A DNA stretch of 64,000 nucleotides. It comes from Candidatus Ruthia sp. Plio_17_S18. GTDB lineage: Bacteria > Pseudomonadota > Gammaproteobacteria > PS1 > Pseudothioglobaceae. How positions within the stretch are numbered: the stretch's first letter is position 1; each line of letters begins with the position of its first letter. Shown here piece after piece: positions 38,774-48,243 of the stretch. The stretch is taken from positions 496,001 through 560,000 of the forward strand of contig CP072538.1 in NCBI GenBank assembly GCA_021730105.1, given 5' to 3'. The notes under the pieces are model-generated. The model was not told the DNA's origin. It saw only the letters and a list, made by a program, of their open reading frames with translations, and ran no database searches. The translations under genes and the position numbers were made by a program.

Positions 38774-39172
38774 ATGTTATCTCAACCTAGTAAAGCCTTA
38801 GAGGTTTTTGATAATCCTAATATTGAGCGTGATTTTGTCATTCAAATTGATATGCCAGAGTTTACATGCTTATGTCCAAAAACAGGGCAGCCTGATTTTG
38901 CCACATTGCATCTTGAGTACATTGCTGATAAAACGTGTATAGAATTAAAATCACTGAAAATGTATATTTGGTCGTATCGAAACAAGGGCGCATTTCATGA
39001 GGCGGTCACTAACCAAATTCTTGATGATTTGGTTCAAGCAAGCAATCCAAGGTTCATGCGTTTAAAGGCAATTTTTAATGTTCGTGGTGGTGTTTATACA
39101 ACCATAATTTCTGAATATCAGCAAAAAAACTGGACGCCTAAAGCCAAAGTTGATTTACATTATTTGAGTTAG
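38774..39172 (+). CDS. queF: NADPH-dependent 7-cyano-7-deazaguanine reductase, short type
   Basis: Reduces preQ0 to preQ1 in queuosine biosynthesis. The 132 residues are the short (YkvM-like) form. The catalytic Cys and Asp are in [20 protein letters not shown]. The NADPH motif is [20 protein letters not shown], with the conserved Glu and His. The start follows an AAAGGAAAAAG box. The gene is a lone unit between the long inverted repeat and the pcnB relic. Confidence 0.95.
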   Translation: MLSQPSKALEVFDNPNIERDFVIQIDMPEFTCLCPKTGQPDFATLHLEYIADKTCIELKSLKMYIWSYRNKGAFHEAVTNQILDDLVQASNPRFMRLKAIFNVRGGVYTTIISEYQQKNWTPKAKVDLHYLS

Positions 39173-39180
39173 TATTTTTT

Positions 39181-40266
39181 ATGAAAGCCATTCGTCAAAG
39201 CATTAATTTTGATAAAAAACTTCTATACAAAGATGCTTTAAAAGTTATAGTTATTAGTATTATTGATAAAGCAGAGTGTAAAGCCTATCTAGTAGGTGGT
39301 TTGCGTTAGAGATTTACTCTTAAATTTATAGCCAAAAGATTTTGATATTGCAACCAATGCCAAACCAGAACAAATGCATAAATTATTCAAATACTCAAGT
39401 TTAATTGGTAGGCGTTTTCGTTTAGTGCACGTTATGTTTTCAGCACGTAAATTTATTGAAGTGGCTATACTTTTAGATCAGATAAGGTACAAACCGCTAA
39501 AAACGGTGTTGTTGTTCGTGATAATTGTTATAGTAATATTGAGGACTATATCGTGCGTAGGGATTTTAATATTAATGCGCTTTACTATGATATAAAAACG
39601 AAAGCAGTGCATATTATTGGCAATCCAAGTATAAGGTTTGAACAAGACCCAGTGCGCATGATTAGAGCCGTTAGGTTTCAAACTAAATTAGGGTTTCAAT
39701 TAAGTAATGAGATTAAGTTAGCTATTTTTGAACAAGCACCACTGCTTGGTAATATTTCTGCAGCGCGCTTGTATGAAGAGTGTATTACATTGTTTCACAA
39801 TGAATATGGGTTTGAAGTGTATGAGCGCTTAGAAAAATATGGTTTGTTAAAATATTTGTTTAAACAAACTCATAAGAATGAGCTTATTAAAAAAGCCTTG
39901 TTAAACACATAAGATAGAATTAAAAAAATCAATCTGTCACACCTGTGTTTTTATTTGCTGTATTTTTATGGCAGACCTACAATGAGTGTTTTATTTCGCT
40001 TAAAAACAAACACAGTTGTTCGTCTTTAGCAATGACTCAGGCTTCTGAAGAAGTGATTATTAATCAAATTAAGCAAGTCTAGCTACCCAAATGGTTAAGT
40101 ACTAGAATTAAGGATATTTGGCTAATGCAATCAAGACTAAAAAAAATGCAAGAAAAAAGTCAAAGCATTACTAAGTAATCCACGTTTTAGAATGACATAC
40201 GATTCCTTATTATTACGCTCGATGAGTATCAATCCAGAATTGGCTTGTGTTTGGCGGAAGGATTAA
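39181..40266 (+). pseudogene. pcnB: Broken poly(A) polymerase PcnB
   Basis: Fragments in order: ALKVIVISIIDKAECKAYLV then GGLR and a stop at 39307; [17 protein letters not shown] in a second frame; [20 protein letters not shown] in a third. A good stretch then runs from 39553 to 39912 ([40 protein letters not shown]). The tail LLSNPRFRMTYDSLLLRSMS lies near 40200. The RFEQDPVRMIRA and NPRFRxxYD segments point to PcnB rather than CCA-adding enzyme. The nucleotidyltransferase Asp residues are split between frames, so the product cannot be active. Confidence 0.85.
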
Positions 40267-40785
40267 AGCAAAAAAGGTTATCAAGTGTTTGCTACTGCTA
40301 GAAGTGACACCGATGTTGAAAAGTTAAAAAACTTAGGCTTTGATGCTTATCAACTTGATTTATCTTCTTCTGTATCTATTAAATGTGTCATGATCCATAT
40401 TTATGAAAAAGTTGATAGTCTGTATGGTATTGATACATAATGGTACTTATGGGCCAGTAGGCGCATTGGAAGATATATCTATACAAGCGCTTTAAGCGCA
40501 ATTCCAAACCAATGTATTTGGTTGGGATGTCCGTACAACGCCTCTACATTTGCCATTGAGGGAATTATCAAATACCAACATCTAAATACTGACAAATTAG
40601 CCGTTTATACTTTGCTTGCAGGGGTAATATTAAAATACGCTATTCATGCTTTAGAGGTAAAAAATGCCAAAATTCATTATTGGGTTACTTTTCCAACTAA
40701 ACTATTTGCTGTGCTTAAAAAAATACTACTAGCAAGAATAATGGATAAAATACTAAGCAAAGCTGGCAGTGGAGGAAAAACATAA
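40267..40785 (+). pseudogene. Broken short-chain dehydrogenase
   Basis: Begins without its NAD-binding N-terminus, directly at the end of the pcnB relic: KKGYQVFATARSDTDVEKLK, NLGFDAYQLDLSSSVSIK. After a frameshift come IHNGTYGPVGALEDISIQAL, a stop, and AQFQTNVFGW. Then comes YNASTFAIEGI, the active-site Tyr region with Thr where the family has Lys. The tail HALEVKNAKIHYWVTFPTKL, FAVLKKILLARIMDKIL matches SDRs of the 3-oxoacyl/sphinganine-reductase-like group. Internal deletions and frameshifts leave no functional reading frame. Confidence 0.82.
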
Positions 40786-40786
40786 A

Positions 40787-41002
40787 ATGCCAAAAAAATT
40801 TGATTTTAATCAGGGTTTAATCGATTTAGAAAAAATTGTAAAGACTATGGAATCTGGTGATTTGAGCCTTGAAAATTCGCTTGATTACTTTTCTAAAGGT
40901 GTGGCGTTAACCAAGCAATGCCAAAGTGCATTAAAAAACCATTAAAGGATTTGTAAGATTGTGCATTACGATAAGCGTCAAATATCGAACCAAAGATTTT
41001 AA
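40787..41002 (+). pseudogene. xseB: Exonuclease VII small subunit with premature stop
   Basis: Reads MPKKFDFNQGLIDLEKIVKT, MESGDLSLENSLDYFSKGVA, LTKQCQSALKNH and then TAA at 40943-40945, giving 52 residues. The same frame continues RICKIVHYDKRQISNQRF to a second stop at 41000-41002, four bases before ispA. The family motif here is A-L-x-x-A-E-Q-K-V, so the TAA occupies the glutamine position and looks like a CAA-to-TAA change. Intact XseB is about 70-80 residues. The truncated form keeps two of three helices and might retain partial function. Confidence 0.8.
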
Positions 41003-41005
41003 GCA

Positions 41006-41860
41006 ATGGATTTTAATATCTACATCACAAGGATTAATACTAAATTAGACCAACACTTATCGGCACAAGGCTCTTTGGCTAAAGCAATGCGCTATAGCAC
41101 GCTAACTAATGGCAAGCGTTTTAGACCTATTCTTGCCTATTCTGTCGCTAATATTTTTGGCACAAATTTAAATTTAATCGATTCTAGCAGTTGTGCTGTT
41201 GAATTTATTCATGCTTATTCTTTAATTCACGATGATTTACCAGCCATGGATGATGATGATATACGTCACAATCAGCCAGCTTGTCACAAGCGTTTTGGTG
41301 AAGCTCAAGCAATTTTGGCAGGTGATGGTTTACAAACATTGGCATTTGGAGTATTGGTCAATGATGATTTAATTAGTGCTGATATCAAAATTGAATTGCT
41401 GAAGTCTTTGACTCACGCCTCATTTGAAATGGCAGAGGGTCAGGCAATTGATTTATCCATTATTGCAAAGCAAGTTGATATTGCAAAACTAGAAAGCATG
41501 CATCGGAAAAAAACAGGAGCACTGCTGAGCTGCGCGGTTAATTTAGGTGCAATCGTCTCTAAAGCGTGTAATAGTAAGGATAGATTTATTCTAAATACAT
41601 TCTCTAAAGATATTGGTTTGGCATATCAAATTCAGGATGATGTACTTGATATTGAAACGCCTGATGCATTGTTAGGTAAAAAGCAATATTCTGATGAGTG
41701 TAAAAATAAACCCACTTACCCGTCTTTATTAGGTTTGGATAAATCAAAAATTACCTATAAGGATTTATACAAAAAAGCCAGTGATGAGTTAGGTTTGTTA
41801 AGTGTAGATGCAACAGAATTACAACAATTAACGGCTAATTTAAAAGCAAGATTGTTTTAA
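41006..41860 (+). CDS. ispA: Farnesyl diphosphate synthase
   Basis: Short-chain trans-prenyltransferase of 284 residues that makes C15 diphosphate for undecaprenol and quinone synthesis. The first aspartate-rich motif is DDLPAMDDDD at 76-85 and the second is DDVLDIE near 213, with GKRFRP for diphosphate binding. It follows xseB by three bases, the common xseB-ispA order. dxs, often next, is absent; the convergent fabH follows with a four-base overlap. Confidence 0.94.
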   Translation: MDFNIYITRINTKLDQHLSAQGSLAKAMRYSTLTNGKRFRPILAYSVANIFGTNLNLIDSSSCAVEFIHAYSLIHDDLPAMDDDDIRHNQPACHKRFGEAQAILAGDGLQTLAFGVLVNDDLISADIKIELLKSLTHASFEMAEGQAIDLSIIAKQVDIAKLESMHRKKTGALLSCAVNLGAIVSKACNSKDRFILNTFSKDIGLAYQIQDDVLDIETPDALLGKKQYSDECKNKPTYPSLLGLDKSKITYKDLYKKASDELGLLSVDATELQQLTANLKARLF

Positions 41861-42801
41861 AATTGAACCAAAACACTACCCCAGCTAAAGCCAGCACCAA
41901 TCCCTTCAAATAATAGATTGTCACCTTTTTTAATGCGACCATCCCTAACCGCTGTATCGAGTGCTAATGGGATAGAAGCGGCAGAAGTATTACCATGATT
42001 TTCAAGGGTAATAATGACCTTATTCATTGGGATTTTGATACGCTTAGCAACCGCTGATATAATGCGAATATTGGCCTGATGTGGCACCATCCAATCTAGC
42101 TTATCTGAGTTTAAGTTAGCCTCTTTAAGGGTGTCTTCTGCTAAAGAAGATAAACGGTTAACGGCAATCTTAAAAACTTCATTACCAGACATTTCAATAA
42201 AGCCCACTTCATTAATATAATTATTACTAACTTGGAGTGAGGACAAGTAACGACCATCACTGAATAGTTTTGAGTGCAAAATGCCAGTATCATTACTGCC
42301 ACTTAACACCACCGCACCTGCGCCATCACCAAATAAAACTGCAGTGGAGCGATCATTCCAATTAACAATTCTTGACAAAGTTTCACTACCGAGTACTAAT
42401 ACTTTATTAGCAGCGCCAGTTTTGATATATTGCTCAGCTGTGGTTAGTGCAAAGATAAAACCTGCACAAACGGATTGTAAATCAAATGCAGGACATGCAG
42501 CACCAATTGCGGTTTGTAGCATGGTTGCTGTTGCAGGAAAAATTTTGTCAGGTGTGGTGGTTGCTAGAATAATCAAGTCTAAATCTTTAGCACTAATACC
42601 AGACATCTCAAGTGCATGATTGGCTGCTTTTTCGGCTAAATCACAAGTTGTTTCATTAGTAACTTTATGTCTTTGTTTAATGCCTGTACGCGTGGTAATC
42701 CACTCATTTGTTGTAGAAATGGTTTTTGATAAATCATCGTTGGTGACAATAGTGGGTGGCAGGTAACTACCAGTACCAATGATTTTTGCAAATTTATTCA
42801 T
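41857..42801 (-). CDS. fabH: 3-oxoacyl-ACP synthase III
   Basis: Starts fatty-acid synthesis by condensing acetyl-CoA with malonyl-ACP. The 314 residues contain the catalytic triad: Cys112 in SVCAGFIF, His in WMVPHQANIRI, and Asn in ENHGNTSAASIP. The C-terminal GAGFSWGSVL loop is present. Its start overlaps the plsX stop by eight bases within the rpmF-plsX-fabH operon. Confidence 0.96.
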   Translation of the reverse strand: MNKFAKIIGTGSYLPPTIVTNDDLSKTISTTNEWITTRTGIKQRHKVTNETTCDLAEKAANHALEMSGISAKDLDLIILATTTPDKIFPATATMLQTAIGAACPAFDLQSVCAGFIFALTTAEQYIKTGAANKVLVLGSETLSRIVNWNDRSTAVLFGDGAGAVVLSGSNDTGILHSKLFSDGRYLSSLQVSNNYINEVGFIEMSGNEVFKIAVNRLSSLAEDTLKEANLNSDKLDWMVPHQANIRIISAVAKRIKIPMNKVIITLENHGNTSAASIPLALDTAVRDGRIKKGDNLLFEGIGAGFSWGSVLVQF

Positions 42802-43813
42802 TGTGTTCTAATTCTTTTGAAATTTGAAGTGATATTTTGTCGCTGATTTTAGCATGAGCTTCAACATAGGCCTCAGTAATTGCTGCTAAAAATGAATCAA
42901 CATTTGCACCACCATGACTTTTAACAACAATGCCTTGAAGGCCTAACAAGGAGGCACCATTATACTTACCAGGGTTTAGGCTAGATTTAAAATCTTTAAG
43001 TACAGGGGTTGCGATTAAGGCAACTAGCTTGGTTAACAGGTTTCGAGTAAATGCTTGTTTCAGGTAGTGACTCATCATTAAAGCCACACCTTCACTGGCT
43101 TTTAGCGCAATATTACCCTCAAAACCATCGCAAACAATTAAATCCACTGTGCCCTTGTAAATATCATCACCTTCGACAAATCCTACATAATTTAGACTGG
43201 AAACTTTTAATAATTCGGCAGTTTTTTTGATTTTTTCACTGCCTTTCATGTCCTCTTCACCAATATTAAGAAGGCCAATAGTGGGTGATGCAATATTTTC
43301 TGTATGTTTGACGGCAATTGAGCCCATGGTTGCAAACTCAATCAAGGCTTTAGGTTTTGAATCAACATTAGCACCCAAATCAAGCATATGCGTATGTCCA
43401 GTCATGGTTGGCATACGACCCATAATAGCAGGGCGGTCAATACCTTTAATGGTTCTTAGTACAAAGCGAGAGATGGCCATAAGTGCACCAGTATTGCCTG
43501 CACTAACACAGGCATTTGCCTTAAGTGTTTTGACTAGATTAATTGCAACGCGCATAGAAGAGTCTTTCTTTTTGCGTAATGCAATTGCTGGGGATTCGTT
43601 CATCAGCACCACCTCACTTGCGTGAATAATTGTATATCTTGAACTAAGTATATTTGATGGGTATTGGTCTAATTCAGTTTTGATGCTAGATTCATCACCC
43701 ACAAAATACAAATACAAATCTTGAAATACGTCTAATGCTTTCATGCCTGCTTTAATAGTAACAGGTATGCCATAATCCCCTCCTGAGGCATCAATTGATA
43801 CCTTTATTGTCAT
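42794..43813 (-). CDS. plsX: Phosphate acyltransferase PlsX
   Basis: Makes acyl-phosphate from acyl-ACP for phosphatidic acid synthesis. The 339 residues include IDASGGDYGIPVTI at the start, SAGNTGALMAISRFVL, a LDLGANVDSKP segment and KSHGGANVDSFLAAI near the end, all family signatures. It lies five bases after rpmF and overlaps fabH, the classic order. Confidence 0.95.
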   Translation of the reverse strand: MTIKVSIDASGGDYGIPVTIKAGMKALDVFQDLYLYFVGDESSIKTELDQYPSNILSSRYTIIHASEVVLMNESPAIALRKKKDSSMRVAINLVKTLKANACVSAGNTGALMAISRFVLRTIKGIDRPAIMGRMPTMTGHTHMLDLGANVDSKPKALIEFATMGSIAVKHTENIASPTIGLLNIGEEDMKGSEKIKKTAELLKVSSLNYVGFVEGDDIYKGTVDLIVCDGFEGNIALKASEGVALMMSHYLKQAFTRNLLTKLVALIATPVLKDFKSSLNPGKYNGASLLGLQGIVVKSHGGANVDSFLAAITEAYVEAHAKISDKISLQISKELEHNE

Positions 43814-43818
43814 GGGGT

Positions 43819-44016
43819 TTAAGCGTCTATTTCTTGAATATCTTGTGCTTTATTGGTTACTTTTTTGCCACGGTAATAGCCGTCAGATGTAATGTGGTGA
43901 CGCAAGTGAATTTCACCCGTTTCTTGATCTTCTGATAATGCAGGATTTGTTAGTGCATTATGTGAGCGACGCATGCCTCTTTTTGAAGGGGTTTTTCTAC
44001 TTTTTTGTACAGCCAT
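43819..44016 (-). CDS. rpmF: 50S ribosomal protein L32
   Basis: A 65-residue basic ribosomal protein starting [20 protein letters not shown], the canonical L32 N-terminus, with the RGKKV segment near the end. The zinc-cysteine version is not used here: no CxxC is present. A good GGAG box precedes the start, and yceD is 11 bases upstream. Confidence 0.97.
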   Translation of the reverse strand: MAVQKSRKTPSKRGMRRSHNALTNPALSEDQETGEIHLRHHITSDGYYRGKKVTNKAQDIQEIDA

Positions 44017-44027
44017 TTTCTTGCTCC

Positions 44028-44531
44028 TTATGTTTTATATTGAGTTTTTATGTGTTTTAATATCGCAAAAGGATTGTTTCTCTCTTGCTTGATCCGCTCT
44101 TTATCTTGGTACGATTGACATTTGTGTGAATGCATCGGACTCATTGGAATAGATATTAGCACCTCATCTGTTATAAATTCAATGGTTGAAAACGCATCAT
44201 CAGCACTAAGAATTGTCTCAAAGCTTGAATCTAGTGTCTCTCCTTGTTGTTCATTTTTTAAAAAACCAAGTTTAAAACTATGGTTTAAATGAAGATTGAC
44301 CTCATTTAAACATCGCTGGCAATCAACCATAGCATTTAGTTTGATAATACCTTCAATACAAGGAATTGAATTGTTTTCAATATAAAAACTTAATTCAACT
44401 TGTACCTCATCATCAATATTGCTAAGTAGTTTTTTCATTCTAGGAAAATCTTTCACTTGATATGTATGTGAAAGATTTAACCCTTTTTTAGCAAAACTAA
44501 ATAACTTTATAGTGTCTGGTATTCCCTGCAT
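44028..44531 (-). CDS. yceD: YceD/DUF177-family protein
   Basis: A 167-residue protein of the DUF177 family, recognised by the [20 protein letters not shown] block and the acidic segment that follows. In bacteria and plastids the family is linked to 23S rRNA processing or accumulation. It has the standard position ahead of rpmF. An in-frame start at 44531 ([10 protein letters not shown]) is used. Confidence 0.88.
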   Translation of the reverse strand: MQGIPDTIKLFSFAKKGLNLSHTYQVKDFPRMKKLLSNIDDEVQVELSFYIENNSIPCIEGIIKLNAMVDCQRCLNEVNLHLNHSFKLGFLKNEQQGETLDSSFETILSADDAFSTIEFITDEVLISIPMSPMHSHKCQSYQDKERIKQERNNPFAILKHIKTQYKT

Positions 44532-44825
44532 TGACCTTTACCAAAAAACCACCTGATAATTTTACCAAAAAATAGATAATAATATCATTCTTTATAGAAA
44601 GAAATAATTATCCAAGCAGATTGTTGATTTGGCTGTTTTTCCTTTTGAAGATGTATTAATTAGCTTATCTAGCAGGTTGTTGTAATAAGATGATTACTTG
44701 TTGATTAAACTCCTCTATGTCCAAGATTAATATACTAAAAGGTACCAGTAGGGCGCTTAGTCCAACAATGTGCTTTTTACAATATTTATTTATAAAGACA
44801 GGCGAAAAGCGGGGGTAATGTTGAG
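44532..44825. other. Spacer with no supported gene
   Basis: Nearly 300 bases between yceD and plsC. Short frames on both strands contain many stops. One plus-strand run reads KQIVDLAVFPFEDVLISLSS, but no family could be assigned. maf, the usual neighbour of yceD, was looked for and not found. The yceD-rpmF-plsX-fabH promoter presumably lies here. Confidence 0.5.
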
Positions 44826-45527
44826 TTAAAATTTTTCACTTTGTTTTTCTGTCCAATTTCTAATATCTTGAGTTAATTCTTTGGCAGATTTTTCTTTGAT
44901 ATTAATTGGCTTGCCAATAATCACAGTGATGGTACCTGGGTGTTTTATGAAACTACCTTTGGGCCATACTGAACCTGCATTGTGATAAACAGGTATGACA
45001 TCACAAAATGCTTTTTTAGCAATGGCTATAGCGCCATTTTGATATCGCCCTAGTTTTTTATAGGGTTGGCGAGTGCCTTCTGGGAAAATCACCACAAAAA
45101 TACCTTGTTTTAGTCGAACCTCTCCTTGTTTTATAATTGTTTTTAGTGCTTTTAATTTCTCACCACGATTAATAATAATAGGGTTGAGTAACGCCAATCC
45201 CCAGCCAAAAAATGGGATCTGTAATAAGGTTTGTTTAAGTACCCAAGTTTGCGGTGGAAATATTTGCTGAAATCCAAGTGTTTCCCAAGTAGATTGATGG
45301 TTAGAAACAATCACACAAGGCTTGGAAGGAATATTTTCTTTGCCAAATACTTGGAGTTTGATACCAAGTGTGAATGCCAACCACCACAAGCAAAACATTG
45401 ACCACTTAGATAAAATAGCGTAACGAAACTTGAACGGTAAGAAGAACAAGATTAGTGCAATGGTTACTAAAATTATCAAGGCAGTAAATGAGCCTAAAAA
45501 ATACAACAATGATCTTAAAAACAGCAT
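44826..45527 (-). CDS. plsC: 1-acyl-sn-glycerol-3-phosphate acyltransferase
   Basis: Second acylation of glycerol phosphate, giving phosphatidic acid. The 233 residues contain the HX4D/E motif as NHQSTWE (His77 and Glu82) and FPEGTRQ, with two N-terminal membrane segments. The acceptor-binding INRG and PVYHNAGSVWPK regions are typical. It is divergent from gph with 65 bases between. In many gammaproteobacteria it follows gmhB. Confidence 0.93.
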   Translation of the reverse strand: MLFLRSLLYFLGSFTALIILVTIALILFFLPFKFRYAILSKWSMFCLWWLAFTLGIKLQVFGKENIPSKPCVIVSNHQSTWETLGFQQIFPPQTWVLKQTLLQIPFFGWGLALLNPIIINRGEKLKALKTIIKQGEVRLKQGIFVVIFPEGTRQPYKKLGRYQNGAIAIAKKAFCDVIPVYHNAGSVWPKGSFIKHPGTITVIIGKPINIKEKSAKELTQDIRNWTEKQSEKF

Positions 45528-45592
45528 GAGAAATTGTAAGCGTAAACGTTATAATTTATAAACTTAGAATTTTAGCTGATAGAGATTGCCAT

Positions 45593-46228
45593 ATGAGTAT
45601 TAACACTATTTTATTTGACTTAGATGGCACACTAATTGACACCGCGCTTGATTTGGCTTATGCGTTAAATACAGTACTCAAATATAGCGGTCTAAGTGAA
45701 AAGCCTTATGAAAAAATCAAGCCTCTAGTCGCGTTAGGAGGCAAGGCGTTAATCAAGTTTGGCTTTGATTGTGATGAGTTTCATCCTGATTTTATTGACA
45801 GGCATCAAAAAATATTAAACATTTACAAGAATAATATTGGTCAATTTTCTAAAACATTTTCAGGTGTTGATGTACTTATTAAAACCATTAAAACTAGGCA
45901 GATGTTTTGGGGGGTGGTTACAAATAAGCCTGAAAATTTAACTCATCTATTGTTAGAAAAACTTGACATAAATCCTAATGTAGTGGTTTGTGGCGATACA
46001 TTAGGATTTAATAAGCCACATCCAGCGCCGTTATTGTATGCTTGTGCACAATTAGCGATTAACCCAAGCCAATGTTTGTTTGTGGGTGATGATAAGCATG
46101 ACATGTTGGCAGGTCAGAATGCTCATATTAAAACTGTGGCTGTTACTTACGGTTATGGCAAAGTAAAAGAAGATTGGCATTATGATTATTTAATTAATGA
46201 AGTAGAAGAATTGTTGGGATTAATATAG
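45593..46228 (+). CDS. gph: Phosphoglycolate phosphatase / HAD-family hydrolase
   Basis: HAD phosphatase of 211 residues: motif I FDLDGTLIDT with the nucleophile Asp8, motif II VVTNKPEN, motif III KPHPAPL, and motif IV FVGDDKHDM. The cap type and length match Gph, which clears phosphoglycolate arising from DNA repair or RubisCO oxygenation. MupP-like MurNAc-6-phosphate phosphatase, a close relative that works with AmgK/MurU in Pseudomonas, is a real alternative given amgK-murU at 22-23 kb. It overlaps rmuC by one base. Confidence 0.88.
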   Translation: MSINTILFDLDGTLIDTALDLAYALNTVLKYSGLSEKPYEKIKPLVALGGKALIKFGFDCDEFHPDFIDRHQKILNIYKNNIGQFSKTFSGVDVLIKTIKTRQMFWGVVTNKPENLTHLLLEKLDINPNVVVCGDTLGFNKPHPAPLLYACAQLAINPSQCLFVGDDKHDMLAGQNAHIKTVAVTYGYGKVKEDWHYDYLINEVEELLGLI

Positions 46229-47364
46229 TGGATATATTGAATTTATTATTAGGGCTAGCTGTTGGTGTCATGGTTGTTTATTTTTATTTAAACCCTAAAC
46301 TACAAGCATTAAAATCTGACAAAATTCGTCTTGAAGTGCGCTTATATGAAAAAATCAAGTCTTATGAAAACCAAATTGATTTAATTACTATCGCCAAAGT
46401 GCAGATGAGTAAAGATTTTAAAGCCATAGCGGGCGATATTTTGGCAAAATATCGCCATAATTTGAGCGTCAAAAATTATGAATTATTAACGCCTTTACAA
46501 ACACAACTTAAAGAGTTTCGAGATAAGATTGAAATCATTACTAGCGAGCAAGTTAAGGAAAGAGCAATCCTATCTGTGCAGATAGAAAATTTGAAAAAGA
46601 CCAGTATTGAAACACAAGAAACCACACAAAATTTAACCAATGCTTTGACTTATGATAACAAGCAACAAGGCGACTGGGGTGAGATGATTCTAAGCTCTAT
46701 TTTGTCCAGCTCTGGATTACGAGAAGGGTACGAATTTGACACACAAAAACAGTTTAAAAATGAATCAGGCGAGGCATTTAAGCCTGATGTAGTTTTACAT
46801 CTTCCTGAAGAAAAAGACATTATTATTGATTCAAAAGTCTCGTTAAAGGCTTATAAGGATTATATTACTAATCAGTCAGACAAGCGATTGCTTAAGGCAC
46901 ATATAGTTTCTATTGAGGCGCATATTAACGACATTAGTATTAAAGAATATGAGAATTTACAAGGCGTACTAACGCTTGATTTTATTTTTGTGTTTATCCC
47001 AATTGAATCTGCACTTTTAATCGCACTTGAGCAAAAGCCAGACTTATTCACCATGGCATTGAAAAAGAACATTGTTTTAGTGTCACCTTCAACGTTGATG
47101 ATGAGTCTTAAAACCGTGCATCATATTTGGCAAACTGAGCGTCAAAATCAAAATTCTGAAGAAATTGCACGTCAAGCAGGCGCGATGTATGACAAATTAT
47201 TTGGCTTTATTCAATCAATGGATGACATTGAGAGGCATCTTGATAAGGCTTCTAAAAGTTACAAAGAAGCTAGAGGCAAACTCTCTGATGGCAAGGGTAA
47301 TCTTATTGGTCGTGCTGAAAAATTAAAAGAATTAGGTGTTCAAAGTAAAAAGGAACTAAGCTAA
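46228..47364 (+). CDS. rmuC: DNA recombination protein RmuC
   Basis: A 378-residue protein with an N-terminal membrane helix (LLLGLAVGVMVVYFYL), a coiled coil to about residue 130, and the RmuC nuclease-like domain (QQGDWGEMILSSILSSSGLR; FKPDVVLHLPEEKDIIIDSK). It limits inversions at short inverted repeats in E. coli. It starts with GTG overlapping the gph stop. The stop overlaps the yciK start, so gph-rmuC-yciK is one operon. Confidence 0.93.
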   Translation: MDILNLLLGLAVGVMVVYFYLNPKLQALKSDKIRLEVRLYEKIKSYENQIDLITIAKVQMSKDFKAIAGDILAKYRHNLSVKNYELLTPLQTQLKEFRDKIEIITSEQVKERAILSVQIENLKKTSIETQETTQNLTNALTYDNKQQGDWGEMILSSILSSSGLREGYEFDTQKQFKNESGEAFKPDVVLHLPEEKDIIIDSKVSLKAYKDYITNQSDKRLLKAHIVSIEAHINDISIKEYENLQGVLTLDFIFVFIPIESALLIALEQKPDLFTMALKKNIVLVSPSTLMMSLKTVHHIWQTERQNQNSEEIARQAGAMYDKLFGFIQSMDDIERHLDKASKSYKEARGKLSDGKGNLIGRAEKLKELGVQSKKELS

Positions 47365-48116
47365 TGGAAATTTCAACTAATTATTTAATCACTAAAGGTG
47401 AGTTAAATGACAAAGTTGTTTTAGTGACAGGTGCAAACCGTGGTTTTGGCAGGGCAATAACACTGGATCTTGCCAAAGCAGGTGCAAGCGTTATTATGCT
47501 AGGGCGTGATTTAGGTTCGCTAGAAACCACTTATGACGAGGTGCTGGATTTGGGATATCAAGAACCCATTCTTTATCCGCTTGATTTAGAAGGCGCAACC
47601 CCTGAGCATTATCAGCAGTTACAACAAGACATCTTGGATAATTTTGGGCAACTTGATGGGCTTATTCACAATGCCAGTATTATTGGCACCATGATGCCAA
47701 TTGAGCAATATGATATTAAATTATGGTATTCAACCATGCAAATTAATGTTAATGCGCCTTTTATGCTTACCCAAGCGTTAATTCCTGTGCTTAATAAATC
47801 AAATGATGCCCGCGTGTTGTTTTTGTCTTCATTAGTAGGGCGTGCAGCTAAGGCATACTGGGGGGCATATGGTGTGAGCAAATTTGCCATTGAAGGTATG
47901 AGTAAAACCTTATCTGAAGAATTAGAAAAAACCAATATCCGGGTAAATTCACTTGATCCAGGGCGGATACGCACCAAATTGCGACAAATTGCTTATCCGG
48001 CTGAAAATGCAGATAATAACCCATCACCTGAGACGAAAAGCCCAGCGATTGTGTATCTAATGAGCGAAAAAACTAAAAAATTGAATGGAGAACAGCTTAT
48101 ATTATTTAGTGTTTAA
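47364..48116 (+). CDS. yciK: Short-chain dehydrogenase (YciK-like)
   Basis: Classical SDR of 250 residues: nucleotide motif TGANRGFGRAI, NNAG equivalent HNASIIG, and active site Ser...YWGAYGVSKFAIEG. The C-terminal DPGRIRTKLRQIAYPAE matches the YciK group. The natural substrate is unknown. It keeps the gammaproteobacterial gph-yciK neighbourhood, here with rmuC inserted between them. Confidence 0.88.
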   Translation: MEISTNYLITKGELNDKVVLVTGANRGFGRAITLDLAKAGASVIMLGRDLGSLETTYDEVLDLGYQEPILYPLDLEGATPEHYQQLQQDILDNFGQLDGLIHNASIIGTMMPIEQYDIKLWYSTMQINVNAPFMLTQALIPVLNKSNDARVLFLSSLVGRAAKAYWGAYGVSKFAIEGMSKTLSEELEKTNIRVNSLDPGRIRTKLRQIAYPAENADNNPSPETKSPAIVYLMSEKTKKLNGEQLILFSV

Positions 48117-48243
48117 TGAAATTTAAAACAAATAAAATAAGGTAAATAATAATACCAACAACACCTAATATCAAAGAAAAATAGAACCCAAAAGTAGTAA
48201 AAATAAAGAAACTTTTAAGACTTTATTTTTAAATGGTAATTTT

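Noticed and set aside
44532..44825. Possible maf gene remnant beside yceD
   Set aside because: No maf signature could be read in any frame on either strand.
48118..48243. Minus-strand hydrophobic segment (LILGVVGIIIYLILFVL) resembling a membrane anchor, perhaps a penicillin-binding protein N-terminus
   Set aside because: It has no start codon and a stop lies just upstream; it is too short to assign and may be chance in AT-rich DNA.
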